From positions 372,001 through 436,000 of the forward strand of contig NZ_JACSDI010000001.1 in the NCBI RefSeq assembly GCF_022410515.1: a stretch of 64,000 nucleotides of DNA, read 5' to 3'. This stretch comes from Shewanella cutis (GTDB lineage Bacteria > Pseudomonadota > Gammaproteobacteria > Enterobacterales > Shewanellaceae). Both the position numbers and the translations under genes were made by a program. The notes under the pieces are model-generated. The model saw only the letters and a list, made by a program, of their open reading frames with translations. It did no database searches and had not been told where the DNA came from. Below, piece by piece: positions 16,640 through 26,185 of the stretch; within the stretch, counting starts at the first letter, position 1, and every line of letters starts with the position of its first letter.

Positions 16640-18631
16640 ATGCAAAAACCACAGCCTTTAAATCACACTCGAGAGCAAATTACCCAGCTCGACAATGATC
16701 TTCTCTCATTACTCGCCGAACGTCGCCGCCTAAGCCTTGAAGTGGCGCGCAGTAAAGAGGTTGATGTTAGACCCATTCGCGACACCCAAAGGGAAAAAGA
16801 ACTGCTAGCAAGATTAGTCACCGCTGGCCGAGAAAAAGGTTTAGATGCCCATTATGTTATCTCGCTGTATCAAAGCATTATCGAAGACTCAGTGCTAAAT
16901 CAGCAGGCTTATCTTCACGGCCGTGCTAACCCTGAAACGCAAAAACAGCAGTATTGTATCGCCTACCTCGGTGCCCGAGGCTCGTATTCCTACCTTGCCG
17001 CATCTCGCTACTGTCAACGTCGGCAGGTTGAGATGCTCGATTTAGGCTGCCAAAGTTTCGATGAAATTGTCCAAGCCGTTGAATCAGGTCATGCCGACTA
17101 TGGCTTTTTACCGATTGAAAACACTTCATCCGGCTCAATCAACGAAGTGTATGACGTACTCCAACATACCAGCCTGTCCATCGTGGGCGAAACCACCATT
17201 GAAGTCAGTCATTGTCTATTAGGTAAACCCGGCAGCAAACTCAGTGAGATTAAAACCGTCTACGCCCATCCGCAGCCCATCAGTCAGTGCAGCCGCTATC
17301 TCAGTCAACACAAAGCCTTAAGGCTAGAATATTGCTCAAGTAGTGCTGAAGCGATGGAAAAGGTCAACCAGTCTCCCGATAATAGCGCCGCCGCGATTGG
17401 CAGCGCAGAGGGTGGCGCGCTGTATCAACTCGAGTCGATTGAGTCAGGTCTTGCCAACCAAAAGATTAACCAGAGCCGCTTTATTGTTGTGGCTCGTAAA
17501 GCCGTTGCCGTACCCGAACAACTACCAGCCAAAACCACCCTGATTATGGCCACTGGCCAAAAGGCTGGCGCGTTAGTTGAGGCCCTACTGGTACTCAAAG
17601 CCCATCAGCTGAATATGAGTAAACTCGAATCCCGCCCAATCCCTGGCACGCCGTGGGAAGAAATGTTTTATCTGGATATCGATGCCAATATCTCTAGCGA
17701 AGAGATGCAGCAAGGGCTAAAACAGCTTGAAAGGATCACGCGGTTTATCAAAGTGTTAGGTTGTTACCCCTGCGAAACCGTTAAACCGACACAACTTAGC
17801 AATAGCCAATTACTTATCGAGCCCAACACCTCAAAAGCTGAGGTGATCAGCGCGGTGAATCCTGACCCGTCTCCCTATCGCTTCAGTAAGGCGTACAAGG
17901 CGCAGGCGAGTGAAATTCACTGCGGCCCCTTTACCATAGGTGCAGGCCATATTGGTGCTATTGCCAAGGTCACTCTGAGCAAAAGCCTGCTGCAGCAAGA
18001 GTCGTCACAGGCCGCCTTATCCGCCTTTGAGCGTAGAGTGAAACAGTTAAAAGAAACGGGTTTCCAAGCGGTGATTTTAGACGGATGCCAGCAACTCGCG
18101 TCGGCCGAAGCAATCATCCCTAAGCTGCGCCAAACCCTGCATCAGTATGATTTGCTTTGTGTCATCGCCATCGAACAGGCGACGGATATGCCATTGGCAA
18201 CTGAGCATGCCGATATGTTGTTCTTAACGGGTAAGCAAATGTTTAATCAGACCTTACTGGCTCAGGCAGGCACCTTGCCAATCCCACTATTCCTCGAACG
18301 TAACGATATGGCCAGTTACGAGGAGTTTATGGCAGCAACGGAAACCATTTTAAGCCAAGGTAACCAACAGCTTATCCTATGTGACTCGGGCATTCGTACC
18401 TATAACAATGCCAACTTACCCACCTTGGATTTAGCAAGCCTTATTCTAATCAAGGCAAATAGCCATTTACCGATTGTGATTAATCCTTGTTACGCCATTA
18501 ACGAAGATGCATTGGTGCTGCAAACCCAAGGTATTAAGCAGTTAAAAGCTGATGGCATAGTGCTTAATTACGCCCTCGAGGAGGACACCATTGCGCTTAT
18601 GGGCGAAGTTGTCAGGGAGCTGTATCGCTAA
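16640..18631 (+). CDS. pheA: Chorismate mutase/prephenate dehydratase with C-terminal DAHP-synthase-like domain
   Basis: The P-protein turns chorismate into prephenate and then phenylpyruvate for Phe synthesis. Residues 1-95 are an AroQ chorismate mutase. About 105-285 are prephenate dehydratase (FLPIENTSSGSINEVYDVL; the usual TRF reads SRF in NQSRFIVVARK). About 295-380 form the ACT domain with ESRP, which binds Phe. The usual protein ends near here at ~386 residues, but this one continues to 663. Residues ~410-663 resemble a type I-beta DAHP synthase: ILCDSGIRTYNNANLPTLDL and HLPIVINPCYA match CERGIRTFE...TLDL and LPVIVDPSHA. The catalytic Cys (GPCS), the KPRTS loop and the metal-binding His (now Tyr in NPCYA) are gone, so this part is probably non-catalytic. 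GAGG five bases before 16640 supports the start. Confidence 0.93.
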   Translation: MQKPQPLNHTREQITQLDNDLLSLLAERRRLSLEVARSKEVDVRPIRDTQREKELLARLVTAGREKGLDAHYVISLYQSIIEDSVLNQQAYLHGRANPETQKQQYCIAYLGARGSYSYLAASRYCQRRQVEMLDLGCQSFDEIVQAVESGHADYGFLPIENTSSGSINEVYDVLQHTSLSIVGETTIEVSHCLLGKPGSKLSEIKTVYAHPQPISQCSRYLSQHKALRLEYCSSSAEAMEKVNQSPDNSAAAIGSAEGGALYQLESIESGLANQKINQSRFIVVARKAVAVPEQLPAKTTLIMATGQKAGALVEALLVLKAHQLNMSKLESRPIPGTPWEEMFYLDIDANISSEEMQQGLKQLERITRFIKVLGCYPCETVKPTQLSNSQLLIEPNTSKAEVISAVNPDPSPYRFSKAYKAQASEIHCGPFTIGAGHIGAIAKVTLSKSLLQQESSQAALSAFERRVKQLKETGFQAVILDGCQQLASAEAIIPKLRQTLHQYDLLCVIAIEQATDMPLATEHADMLFLTGKQMFNQTLLAQAGTLPIPLFLERNDMASYEEFMAATETILSQGNQQLILCDSGIRTYNNANLPTLDLASLILIKANSHLPIVINPCYAINEDALVLQTQGIKQLKADGIVLNYALEEDTIALMGEVVRELYR

Positions 18632-18666
18632 CCCCGTAAAGCCAATAATGCAACAGCCTTAGTAAT

Positions 18667-18695
18667 CACAGAGCCACGAAAAACGTGGCTCTGTG
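18667..18695. terminator. Hairpin between pheA and the antiporter gene
   Basis: CACAGAGCCACG-AAAAA-CGTGGCTCTGTG is a perfect 12-bp stem in the gap between two convergent genes. No T-run follows, so it is a likely transcript end or barrier and not a textbook terminator. Confidence 0.6.
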
Positions 18696-18725
18696 ATATC
18701 AGGTGGTGCCAATCAAAGCTCGGTG

Positions 18726-20030
18726 CTAACGGCTCTCCGGTGTGATATGGCTGTCTGGGCGAGTAACAACCGCATTACTACGGCGGATAAGCCCCGTCAT
18801 GCTTGAGCCTTGAATTATGATTGAAAACACTACTACCGCATAGGTCATTACCAATAACAGCTCGTGCACCTCAACACCGCGTTGTGCATCGATAACAATC
18901 CCTTTTGGCAAGCTCATCGCCATGGCCAAGGCCAATCCGCCCCTGAGTCCACCCCAGATAAGTATCGACTCGGCATAGGGATTGTAGGATTTAACTAACC
19001 TAAACCCGATATAGGGCAAAAATACACTCACCGCCCGCGCCGTTAAAACCAGAGGAATAGCCACTAACATAAACCACCATAATGGCGCCTTAAAGGTGAT
19101 GAGCAGGAGTAATAATCCGAGCAGGAGGAACAGCAGCGCATTGAAGAAGGATTCAATCAACGACCAAAAAGTATAGAGTTTTACCCGCTCATGGCGCACA
19201 AAATACTTAGGCACGCTATAGTTGCCGATGATGATCCCCGCACTCACCATCGCAAGCGGGCCTGACACACCAAGTTCTGCTGCCATCACATAACCCGCTG
19301 TAGGAATAAGTAAGGTCACCAGCATTAATTGGGTTTCTTCCTCACAATAACGAAAAAAGTGATGCAACAACACGCCCAGTACGGCGCCATAAACGACACC
19401 CCCGAGCGCCTCTTGAACAAACAATAGCGAGATTTGCGAGAAGGTCAGCGGCTCGGTTGAAAAAGCCAGATGGGAAATGGCCACAAAAATCACCAATCCT
19501 ATACCATCGTTAAAGAGCGACTCCCCTTCGACTTGTATAGCAATATCTTCGGGCGCGCCCATCTTCTTAAGAATCGCTAACACAGCAATGGGGTCAGTGG
19601 GTGAAATCAAGGCGCCAAAGAGCAAACAATGACTTAAGGCCAAGGGCAATCCCAACATAGGGGCTAAGTAGTACAGCAAACCACCGACGATAAAGGTCGA
19701 TAACAAAGTACCGACAAAAGCGAGGATCAAGATTTCCCATTTTTGATGCCTCAGAATTTTTAAGCGGATCTGCAATGCTCCGGCAAACAACAGGAAACCC
19801 AACATGCCATTGAGCAGCAGGGCTTGAAAGTCAAGCTTCTCTAGTCCTGCCACAAAATAACCATAGACATTACCACCAAGTGCTTTCCCGCCCAGCAATA
19901 GCAATAGACTGATACCCAGCGCCAATGCGGTGATAGCGACGGTTTCTTGGAGTTTATGTAAACGTGAAGATGCCACGGATGTGACTAAGGCTAACGCACA
20001 GAGAATACACAGAATTTGATAACTAGTCAT
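18726..20030 (-). CDS. CPA1-family cation:proton antiporter
   Basis: This is an inner-membrane sodium (or potassium)/proton exchanger of the NhaP type. The 434-residue protein has about twelve hydrophobic helices. It carries the discontinuous-helix motif GALISPTDPIAVLAILKKMG near 140-160 and the proton/ion-binding segment EGESLFNDGIGLVIF with its Asn-Asp pair near 165-180. WGGLRGGLALAMAMSLP near the C-terminus is also typical. The open frame extends to a TTG at 20057, but the ATG at 20030 has GAGG five bases before it, so I use that start. There is no long cytoplasmic tail, unlike some NhaP2 proteins. The substrate ion is not visible from sequence. Confidence 0.88.
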   Translation of the reverse strand: MTSYQILCILCALALVTSVASSRLHKLQETVAITALALGISLLLLLGGKALGGNVYGYFVAGLEKLDFQALLLNGMLGFLLFAGALQIRLKILRHQKWEILILAFVGTLLSTFIVGGLLYYLAPMLGLPLALSHCLLFGALISPTDPIAVLAILKKMGAPEDIAIQVEGESLFNDGIGLVIFVAISHLAFSTEPLTFSQISLLFVQEALGGVVYGAVLGVLLHHFFRYCEEETQLMLVTLLIPTAGYVMAAELGVSGPLAMVSAGIIIGNYSVPKYFVRHERVKLYTFWSLIESFFNALLFLLLGLLLLLITFKAPLWWFMLVAIPLVLTARAVSVFLPYIGFRLVKSYNPYAESILIWGGLRGGLALAMAMSLPKGIVIDAQRGVEVHELLLVMTYAVVVFSIIIQGSSMTGLIRRSNAVVTRPDSHITPESR

Positions 20031-20075
20031 AAGAGCCTCATATCTCGTTAAGATCAAGAGACTCTAGCACAAGTT

Positions 20076-20411
20076 TTAGATTTCTAAACCATCCAACAGA
20101 CTTAACCAACCTTTGATTATCCGATGGCAAAACCAAATAATACCAAAGAGATAAATCGAAAGACTCAGCCAAGTAATGGGTAAGCAATAACCCAAAACTA
20201 ACAGGCCGAGCAATATCACATTGGAGTGACGTTGCCAGCGCAGATGTGATGCCAGCAAGGCATTGCCTTGCGTATGTCGTTGAGACAAGTTGATAAATAG
20301 GCTCAACAATACTGGCAGCAGTAACAACGGAAAACCTGACATTAAGGCGTAAAGCAAATGGCCTAAACTGCGATCTTCAATTTTTGCGGCATAAGTAGTT
20401 GTCGTTGTCAT
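20076..20411 (-). CDS. Small membrane protein of unknown function
   Basis: This 111-residue protein has three hydrophobic stretches (about 18-42, 63-82 and 83-100). It also has the motif LLASHLRWQRHSNVI, similar to the SHFRWQ pattern of uncharacterised membrane proteins in the COG3671 group. It has an N-terminal run of Thr residues and no signal peptide. It lies 45 bp upstream of the antiporter gene in the same direction, so the two may be co-transcribed. Family membership is tentative and no function is assigned. Confidence 0.72.
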   Translation of the reverse strand: MTTTTTYAAKIEDRSLGHLLYALMSGFPLLLLPVLLSLFINLSQRHTQGNALLASHLRWQRHSNVILLGLLVLGYCLPITWLSLSIYLFGIIWFCHRIIKGWLSLLDGLEI

Positions 20412-20533
20412 TGAGAGACTCCAGCCAGACGATAGGACTGGGCGCGAACTCCGCCCTTGCCTTTAACCTTACGTTCTCAGAGATATAATCGCAACCACGC
20501 TACAAAAATATTTCCACCCAAGATAACGCAATA

Positions 20534-21664
20534 TTAGGTCAACGAAAGCGTCACATCCGACTTGAGCCTAGTCGAGCAAGCTAACACATACCCAGCTTCG
20601 AGATCCGTTGGCGTTAATGTCATATTGCTCGTTGACTCAGTTTCCCCTTGCAAGACTTTACATTTGCACGCGCCACACACGCCTGAGCGGCAGGCTGCAA
20701 TAATGGGTAGCCCTTCAGCCTCTATGCCATCAAGCAGCGTTTGCTCTGCCGTTAAGGCGCGCTTGTTATCTCCAATGGATAGCATAAAGCTTAAGCTGCT
20801 ATTAACCTGTTCTGCAGACAGCATTTCGGCCTGTTTAACGCGACTTTGCGCCTCTTTCACCGCTGTTGCAAAACTCTCGTGATACAACTGAGTCATATCG
20901 AAGTTCAGCTCAGCGAGAATCGTTTTGACCGCCTGCATATAAGGCTCGGGCCCGCACAAAAATACGGTTCGCTCGGAAAAATCAGGCACTAAACTTCGCA
21001 AATGTTGAGCACTTAAACGGCCAATTTCGTGTAATGCTTCCTCTGTGTGCCAAACCGTATCTGTGGTCACGCCCTCCACCAGATAACGCAACTTAAAACT
21101 GGCATGGCGCGCCGCCATCACTTCTAAAGTTTTTTTAAAAATAATATCAGCCTCAGTGCGAGCACTGTGCACAAATGCAATATCAGCATTTATTTGGGTA
21201 TCGGTTAAATAGCGCGACATCGAATACATGGGCGTAATACCGCAACCCGCGCTCAAAAAGAGATATTTCTGGGCAGGAATATCACACAAATTAAACTGGC
21301 CAGTAGGTGGTAAAACGCGAACGGTTTGCCCTGGCTGTAAATGATCAATCAGATAATTCGATACGAGTCCTCCCTCAACCCGCTTAATGGTCACCATTAA
21401 GGAGTAAGGTCGGGACGGTGTGGAAGATAAGGTATAACTACGGCAAGCCTGTTCACCGTTGATCTCAAGCACAAAGGTCATAAATTGCCCCGGCTTATAA
21501 TCAAACTTCATCGGCTCACCGGCTTGAAAGCGAAAACTCACCACATCAGCGGTTTCGTTCCAACGTTCAACACACTCTAACTGGCTAAAGCTTTCTTGGC
21601 GCGCTGGTGTGGAGGATAAAGTGACACCTGGTAGATTATTGATATTCATAGTTTTTGTATCCAT
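20534..21664 (-). CDS. hcr: NADH oxidoreductase Hcr
   Basis: Hcr passes electrons from NADH to the hybrid-cluster protein Hcp. The 376-residue flavoprotein has a ferredoxin-reductase FAD domain (RSYTLSSTP near 80) and an NAD-binding domain (FLSAGCGITPMYSMSRYL near 140-160; VFLCGPEPYM near 245). The C-terminal plant-type 2Fe-2S domain has cysteines in CRSGVCGACKC plus a later Cys in LACSTR. The first ATG is used; an ATG five codons later is an alternative. It follows hcp by 51 bp on the same strand, the standard hcp-hcr operon for nitric oxide or hydroxylamine stress. Confidence 0.94.
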   Translation of the reverse strand: MDTKTMNINNLPGVTLSSTPARQESFSQLECVERWNETADVVSFRFQAGEPMKFDYKPGQFMTFVLEINGEQACRSYTLSSTPSRPYSLMVTIKRVEGGLVSNYLIDHLQPGQTVRVLPPTGQFNLCDIPAQKYLFLSAGCGITPMYSMSRYLTDTQINADIAFVHSARTEADIIFKKTLEVMAARHASFKLRYLVEGVTTDTVWHTEEALHEIGRLSAQHLRSLVPDFSERTVFLCGPEPYMQAVKTILAELNFDMTQLYHESFATAVKEAQSRVKQAEMLSAEQVNSSLSFMLSIGDNKRALTAEQTLLDGIEAEGLPIIAACRSGVCGACKCKVLQGETESTSNMTLTPTDLEAGYVLACSTRLKSDVTLSLT

Positions 21665-21715
21665 AACACTGCGACCTTATCGTCAAGCCGCAGTGATTCT
21701 ATGCTGGCAATCGAC

Positions 21716-23380
21716 CTACGCCACGTTCAGCATGGTCTTAAGATCGGCTTCAACTGTGGTAGTGTTACGTAGGCCAAATTTTTCCTCCAAAATTTTGGCA
21801 AGGTTAGCCGTTAAAAACGCCGGTGGTGTTGGGCCTGTACGAATGTTCTTCACCCCAAGTGATAACAGTGTTAGCAGCACGACAATGGCTTTTTGCTCAA
21901 ACCATGAAAGTACAAGATTCAATGGTAATTCATTGATATCGCATTCAAAGATTTGTGATAGCGCGATAGCTAGCTGAATAGCCGAATAGGCATCGTTACA
22001 TTGGCCAATGTCGAGTAAGCGCGGAATACCGTTGATGTCGCCAAATTCCAGCTTGTTGAATTTGTACTTACCACAACCCAAGGTCAGGATGACGGAATCC
22101 TTTGGCGCCGATTTCGCTAAATCGGTGAAATAACTCCGTTCCGACTTATCACCATCACAACCTCCGACTAAGAAGAAATGTTTGATAGAACCGTTTTTCA
22201 CGTTTTCCACTACAGTCGGCGCTGCTGCCATTAAGGCATTACGGGCAAAACCGATAGTGATATTGTGTGGAATTTCATCATATTGAAATCCATCCAGCGC
22301 TAGCGCCTTTTCAATCACCACCGCGAAATCATCACCAATCAGATGGTCTACACCAGGCCAACCTACAATGCTGCGGGTAAAGATACGATCGCTATATTGG
22401 CCAACATTCGGGTCAATAATACAATTTGAGGTCATCACCACGGCGCCAGGGAAGTTAGCGAATTCCTTTTGCTGGTTCTGCCAAGCGCTACCATAGTTAC
22501 CCACTAAATGGGCATATTTTTTAAAGGCAGGATACGCCAGCGCAGGCAGCATTTCGCCATGGGTATAAACATTAATACCTTTGCCCGCAGTTTGCTCAAG
22601 GATAAGCTCTAAGTCTTTCATATCGTGACCAGAAACTAAAATGGCTTTGCCTTTAACGGGTTTAGTATTAACCACCGTAGGCTCTGGATGACCAAAGGCT
22701 TCGGTTTCGCCCGCATCGAGCAAGGCCATAATGCGATAGTTTAATTGGCCAATCTCCATTGCAGTAGAGAATAATTTATCCGCATCGACACTAGGCTCAC
22801 CAAGAAACGCCATGATCTGATGGAAATCTGCAGCAATGTCCTCATCGGTTTTACCTAACACGCGGGCGTGCTCCATATAAGCAGCAGCACCTTTCAGACC
22901 GTATAAACAAAGTAAGCGAAGCCCCAGAATATCTTCGTGGATGTTATTTTTATCTTTATTGAGCAAAGCGATAGGCGCTTGAGATAGCATTTCAAGCTTG
23001 CTGGTACCTAACACCAACTGAGCGACGGGCGGCACTTGCTCAGGCGTTTTACCGATCTTTTCACAGGCGGCTTCATAGGCATTTTTTAGACTTTCACGGT
23101 ACTCAGCAGCCTGCTTAGCATAGGCGATAATGCGTTCATCATCGAAGTTAACGTTGGTTAAGGTCGAGAAAAAAGCTTTAGGAACAAAGGTATCCACCTC
23201 CGTATCCACAACGTCCAACTCGCGCGCTTTTACCGCATACACTGAAACACCCTGCAGCATGTAGATTAATAAGTCTTGCAGATCGGAGGTCGCGGCCAAT
23301 TTGCCACACATACCTTGGGAATAACTACAACCATTGCCAGCGGGTGTACGAATGGTTTGCTCACACTGAATACAGAACAT
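21716..23380 (-). CDS. hcp: Hybrid cluster protein (hydroxylamine reductase)
   Basis: Hcp protects against nitrosative stress; it reduces hydroxylamine in vitro and is reported as an NO reductase or nitrosylase. The 554-residue cytosolic protein begins MFCIQCEQT and has cysteines at 3, 6, 18 and 25. This is the CX2CX11CX6C spacing of the enterobacterial class, which carries a 2Fe-2S type N-terminal cluster. Residues for the hybrid Fe-S-O cluster are within [16 protein letters not shown] and [11 protein letters not shown] and around [22 protein letters not shown]. It leads the hcp-hcr operon and has an NsrR-like palindrome just upstream. Confidence 0.96.
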   Translation of the reverse strand: MFCIQCEQTIRTPAGNGCSYSQGMCGKLAATSDLQDLLIYMLQGVSVYAVKARELDVVDTEVDTFVPKAFFSTLTNVNFDDERIIAYAKQAAEYRESLKNAYEAACEKIGKTPEQVPPVAQLVLGTSKLEMLSQAPIALLNKDKNNIHEDILGLRLLCLYGLKGAAAYMEHARVLGKTDEDIAADFHQIMAFLGEPSVDADKLFSTAMEIGQLNYRIMALLDAGETEAFGHPEPTVVNTKPVKGKAILVSGHDMKDLELILEQTAGKGINVYTHGEMLPALAYPAFKKYAHLVGNYGSAWQNQQKEFANFPGAVVMTSNCIIDPNVGQYSDRIFTRSIVGWPGVDHLIGDDFAVVIEKALALDGFQYDEIPHNITIGFARNALMAAAPTVVENVKNGSIKHFFLVGGCDGDKSERSYFTDLAKSAPKDSVILTLGCGKYKFNKLEFGDINGIPRLLDIGQCNDAYSAIQLAIALSQIFECDINELPLNLVLSWFEQKAIVVLLTLLSLGVKNIRTGPTPPAFLTANLAKILEEKFGLRNTTTVEADLKTMLNVA

Positions 23381-23402
23381 GGATAGACTCCTAATTTAAA
23401 TT

Positions 23403-23421
23403 CATGCTTTATTTATGCATG
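23403..23421. promoter_or_regulatory. NsrR-like operator upstream of hcp
   Basis: CATGC and GCATG are separated by nine bases (CATGCTTTATTTATGCATG) and lie 22 bp before the hcp start codon. The spacing and the ATGC/GCAT half-sites equal those of the NsrR motif ATGCATTTNAAATGCAT; only the inner bases differ. NsrR is a nitric-oxide-sensing repressor that controls hcp-hcr in related bacteria. The nsrR gene itself is not in this window. Confidence 0.5.
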
Positions 23422-23546
23422 TTTAAAATTAGTCTACCTAAACCGAAAATAAGCGACAGTTTTTTCTATTATGGGATACGAAATCTTAGAGAAAGATCAC
23501 TTTAAGTAATCACTAATCTACACTGTCAAACCTGCCCGAAAACCAT

Positions 23547-23577
23547 AAAAAATGCCCATCAAAGATGGGCATTTTTT
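23547..23577. terminator. Terminator downstream of tyrA
   Basis: AAAAAATGCCCATC-AAA-GATGGGCATTTTTT is a perfect 14-bp stem with A and T runs on both sides. It lies 20 bp beyond the tyrA stop and should end the aroF-tyrA transcript. It also insulates the hcp promoter region. Confidence 0.9.
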
Positions 23578-23596
23578 ATGGGTAACTCATTCATTA

Positions 23597-24748
23597 TTAG
23601 TTCGTTTTCATATCACTTACCGATTGCAGCATCATGCGGCTTTCGCGCTGAAATTGCGGCGCAAAATCACCAAACCACTTAGCAACCGTTTGGAACTGGT
23701 TGATAAACGCTTCCCTATCGCCCCGCTTTAATAGCTCTAATGCCTCGCGATAGTTATCCAAATAATCGCCAATCGCATGCTGGCTGTCCTGTTGGGCAAA
23801 AATAATATCGGCATAAAGCTCTGGGCTTTGGGCAAACAAGCGCCCTACCATGGCGAGCTCTAAGCGATAGATGGGCGAGCTAAATTGCAGCAGAGTTTCG
23901 ATATCTGCTTCTTCTTTGCAAAGGTTTAAGCCATACACAAAGGTTGAGAAGTGGCGCATCGCCTGTACCAACTGCATCGCATTATCGTGGCGTTCAGGCT
24001 CGGCTTCGACAATTCGTGCGCCCCAAATCGTAATTTGCTCGAGTAACCATTGGTATTTATCCGCTTCGCGTCCATGACACACCACCACAACCTGCTTAGC
24101 TAAACTGCCAACATCTGGGCCAAACATAGGATGAAAGCCAACAACGGGTCCCTTGTGGGCAGCTAACATGGCATTCATCGGTTCAGTCTTGATAGAGGTT
24201 AAGTCGGCTAAAATACAGTCCTGTGGTAATTGGGTTAGTTTTGCACGGATAAGGTCGCAGGTGATGGCGATAGGTACAGTTACCAGTACCAATCCGGCAT
24301 CAGCAAATAAGGTTTCCGCTTGCTGCCAGTCGTCTTTATCAAGCACTTTGACCTGGTAACCCGAGAGCGACAGCATCTGTTGAAACAGTCCACCAAGCTG
24401 GCCTTTCCCGCCCACAATCACAACTGAACCTAGGTCATTTTTCACTTGCTTAAAGCCAACATCCTTCTCATTGAGATAGGACTCACGCATCAAGCGGCGC
24501 AAAATATCTTCAATCAGTTGCGGCGCAATACCCATGGTTTTGGCTTCTTCGCGGCGTTTTGCCAGCATTGCAGCTTCACGTTGCGGCGCATAAATCGGCA
24601 GGCCTGCGGCATGCTTAACTGTGCCCACCTGCGCGACTAAATCTAGCCGTTTACGCAGTAAATGCAGCAATTGCTGGTCGACGCCGTCGATAAGGCCGCG
24701 AAGGTGTTCTAATTCAGTTGTGGTTTTTTCATTCATTTTTCGGTCCAC
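23597..24748 (-). CDS. tyrA: Chorismate mutase/prephenate dehydrogenase (T-protein)
   Basis: TyrA converts chorismate to prephenate and then to 4-hydroxyphenylpyruvate, leading to Tyr. The protein has up to 383 residues. It has an AroQ chorismate mutase domain (about 10-95, e.g. [27 protein letters not shown]) and an NAD-binding dehydrogenase ([18 protein letters not shown] near 110). Typical segments follow, such as [20 protein letters not shown] and [18 protein letters not shown]. The GTG at 24748 has AGGTGA upstream and the ATG at 24736 is a shorter alternative; the choice is open. It lies 48 bp downstream of aroF, the E. coli aroF-tyrA arrangement. Confidence 0.94.
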   Translation of the reverse strand: MDRKMNEKTTTELEHLRGLIDGVDQQLLHLLRKRLDLVAQVGTVKHAAGLPIYAPQREAAMLAKRREEAKTMGIAPQLIEDILRRLMRESYLNEKDVGFKQVKNDLGSVVIVGGKGQLGGLFQQMLSLSGYQVKVLDKDDWQQAETLFADAGLVLVTVPIAITCDLIRAKLTQLPQDCILADLTSIKTEPMNAMLAAHKGPVVGFHPMFGPDVGSLAKQVVVVCHGREADKYQWLLEQITIWGARIVEAEPERHDNAMQLVQAMRHFSTFVYGLNLCKEEADIETLLQFSSPIYRLELAMVGRLFAQSPELYADIIFAQQDSQHAIGDYLDNYREALELLKRGDREAFINQFQTVAKWFGDFAPQFQRESRMMLQSVSDMKTN

Positions 24749-24796
24749 TACTCACCTAAGGGAAGGTGTTTAAACGTTGGCACTTAAGATTAACTC

Positions 24797-25888
24797 TTAA
24801 GCATTGGCCACTTTACGCAAATCGAAACGAGTCGGTAACACTGAAGATAATTTCGATGCGCCTGCACGTAAAACGCTTTCGGTTTTTTCCCAATTAATAC
24901 AGGAGTCTGTCACAGAAACCCCGTAGGCCAGTTCGCTTAATGGTTTATCACAACTTTGATTACCTTCGTTTAAATGGCTCTCTAACATCACGCCAATAAT
25001 GGACTTATTACCGTTGTAGATCTGCGCAAATACATCTTCACACACAGGGACTTGCCTGGTGTAGTCCTTAGAGGAGTTACCATGGCTACAATCGATAATA
25101 AGACGGGCATTGAGCTTGGCCTTATGAAGCTGCGCCTCACATTCGGCCACACTGGCCGCATCGTAGTTTGGTGTTACGCCACCACGTAAAATCACATGTC
25201 CATCAGGGTTGCCAGCGGTTTGCAACAGCGCCACTTGCCCCTGTTGGTTGATCCCCATAAATCTGTGGCTACTGGCTGCCGATTTGAGGGCATTAATGGC
25301 CACATCAAGCTTACCATCTGTACCATTTTTAAAGCCAACGGGCATAGATAAGCCTGATGCCATTTCCCGATGGGTTTGCGATTCTGTGGTGCGAGCACCT
25401 ATGGCCGACCAAGTCACTAGCTCCGAAATATACTGAGGGCTGATAGGGTCGAGTGCTTCGGTTGCGACAGGCAGCTCAAGTTCGGCCAGCCAAATCATCA
25501 ACTCACGGGCCAGCTTTAAGCCCTTTTCCACATCAAAAGAGCCATCCATATCAGGGTCGTTAATCATCCCCTTCCAACCCACTGTGGTACGTGGCTTCTC
25601 AAAGTACACCCGCATCAGGATGTAAAACTCATCACTAAGTTCATCGTGTAATTTTTTGAGTTTTAAAGCGTATTCTTTAGCGGCATCAATATCGTGAATC
25701 GAACAAGGTCCAGTAATGATGAGCACGCGGTTATCACGCTTATGGACGATATCCGCCACAGTTTTGCGTGCATTGAGGATATAACGATATGCATGCTCAG
25801 AGAGTGGCAGTGCAGCTTTGAGCTCCTGCGGGGTAATAAGAACATTCTCTGAACTGATATGGACGTTATTGATTGTATCCTGCTGCAT
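24797..25888 (-). CDS. aroF: 3-deoxy-7-phosphoheptulonate synthase (type I-alpha)
   Basis: DAHP synthase condenses phosphoenolpyruvate and erythrose 4-phosphate, the first step of the shikimate pathway. The 363-residue protein is of the E. coli AroFGH type. It has LIITGPCSIHDIDAAKEYA near 55-75 with the metal-binding Cys, YFEKPRTTVGWKG near 95, IGARTTESQTHREMASGLSMPVGFKN near 180-205 and the metal-binding His in IIDCSHGNSSKDY. The start at 25888 is chosen over the GTG at 25897 because AGGTGG lies five bases before it. Its neighbour tyrA suggests the Tyr-sensitive isozyme, hence the symbol aroF; specificity is inferred from context only. Confidence 0.92.
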   Translation of the reverse strand: MQQDTINNVHISSENVLITPQELKAALPLSEHAYRYILNARKTVADIVHKRDNRVLIITGPCSIHDIDAAKEYALKLKKLHDELSDEFYILMRVYFEKPRTTVGWKGMINDPDMDGSFDVEKGLKLARELMIWLAELELPVATEALDPISPQYISELVTWSAIGARTTESQTHREMASGLSMPVGFKNGTDGKLDVAINALKSAASSHRFMGINQQGQVALLQTAGNPDGHVILRGGVTPNYDAASVAECEAQLHKAKLNARLIIDCSHGNSSKDYTRQVPVCEDVFAQIYNGNKSIIGVMLESHLNEGNQSCDKPLSELAYGVSVTDSCINWEKTESVLRAGASKLSSVLPTRFDLRKVANA

Positions 25889-26122
25889 GCTTACCACCTA
25901 AAACTGAAGTCATATCCCCACATATCAGGAGTCAGAAACTCAAAGTGCTGCGGGGAAGAATTAAATAGCCGAGGCCACCATGTAACACCGTAACGATACA
26001 CCATTACAGTGAGCGACTAATATGCCTATTAATAGCCAGAAGATCAAGGAGGAATTTAACAAAATCGGCAACTAGCGTGAGACAAGAGCTAAATGACTCA
26101 AAAGATAAACTTTAGGCAACAA

Positions 26123-26145
26123 AAAACCGCCACGAGGGCGGTTTT
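26123..26145 (-). terminator. Terminator downstream of rplS
   Basis: AAAACCGCC-ACGAG-GGCGGTTTT forms a 9-bp stem. On the minus strand it is followed by a T-run and lies about 40 bp after the rplS stop, so it ends the rpsP-rimM-trmD-rplS operon. The remaining gap up to aroF (25889-26122) has no convincing gene. Confidence 0.85.
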
Positions 26146-26185
26146 CTGTGCGAACACTACGTCTTGTTTTCTGTAGCGGGTACTA

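Noticed and set aside
25970..26020. TyrR-box-like bases (TGTAAC...TTACA) upstream of aroF
   Set aside because: The half-sites do not have the TGTAAA-N6-TTTACA spacing in any alignment I tried.
26021..26074. 17-codon plus-strand frame MPINSQKIKEEFNKIGN between aroF and rplS
   Set aside because: It points away from aroF and rplS, which are both on the minus strand. No hairpin or aromatic codon cluster follows, so it is not a leader peptide.
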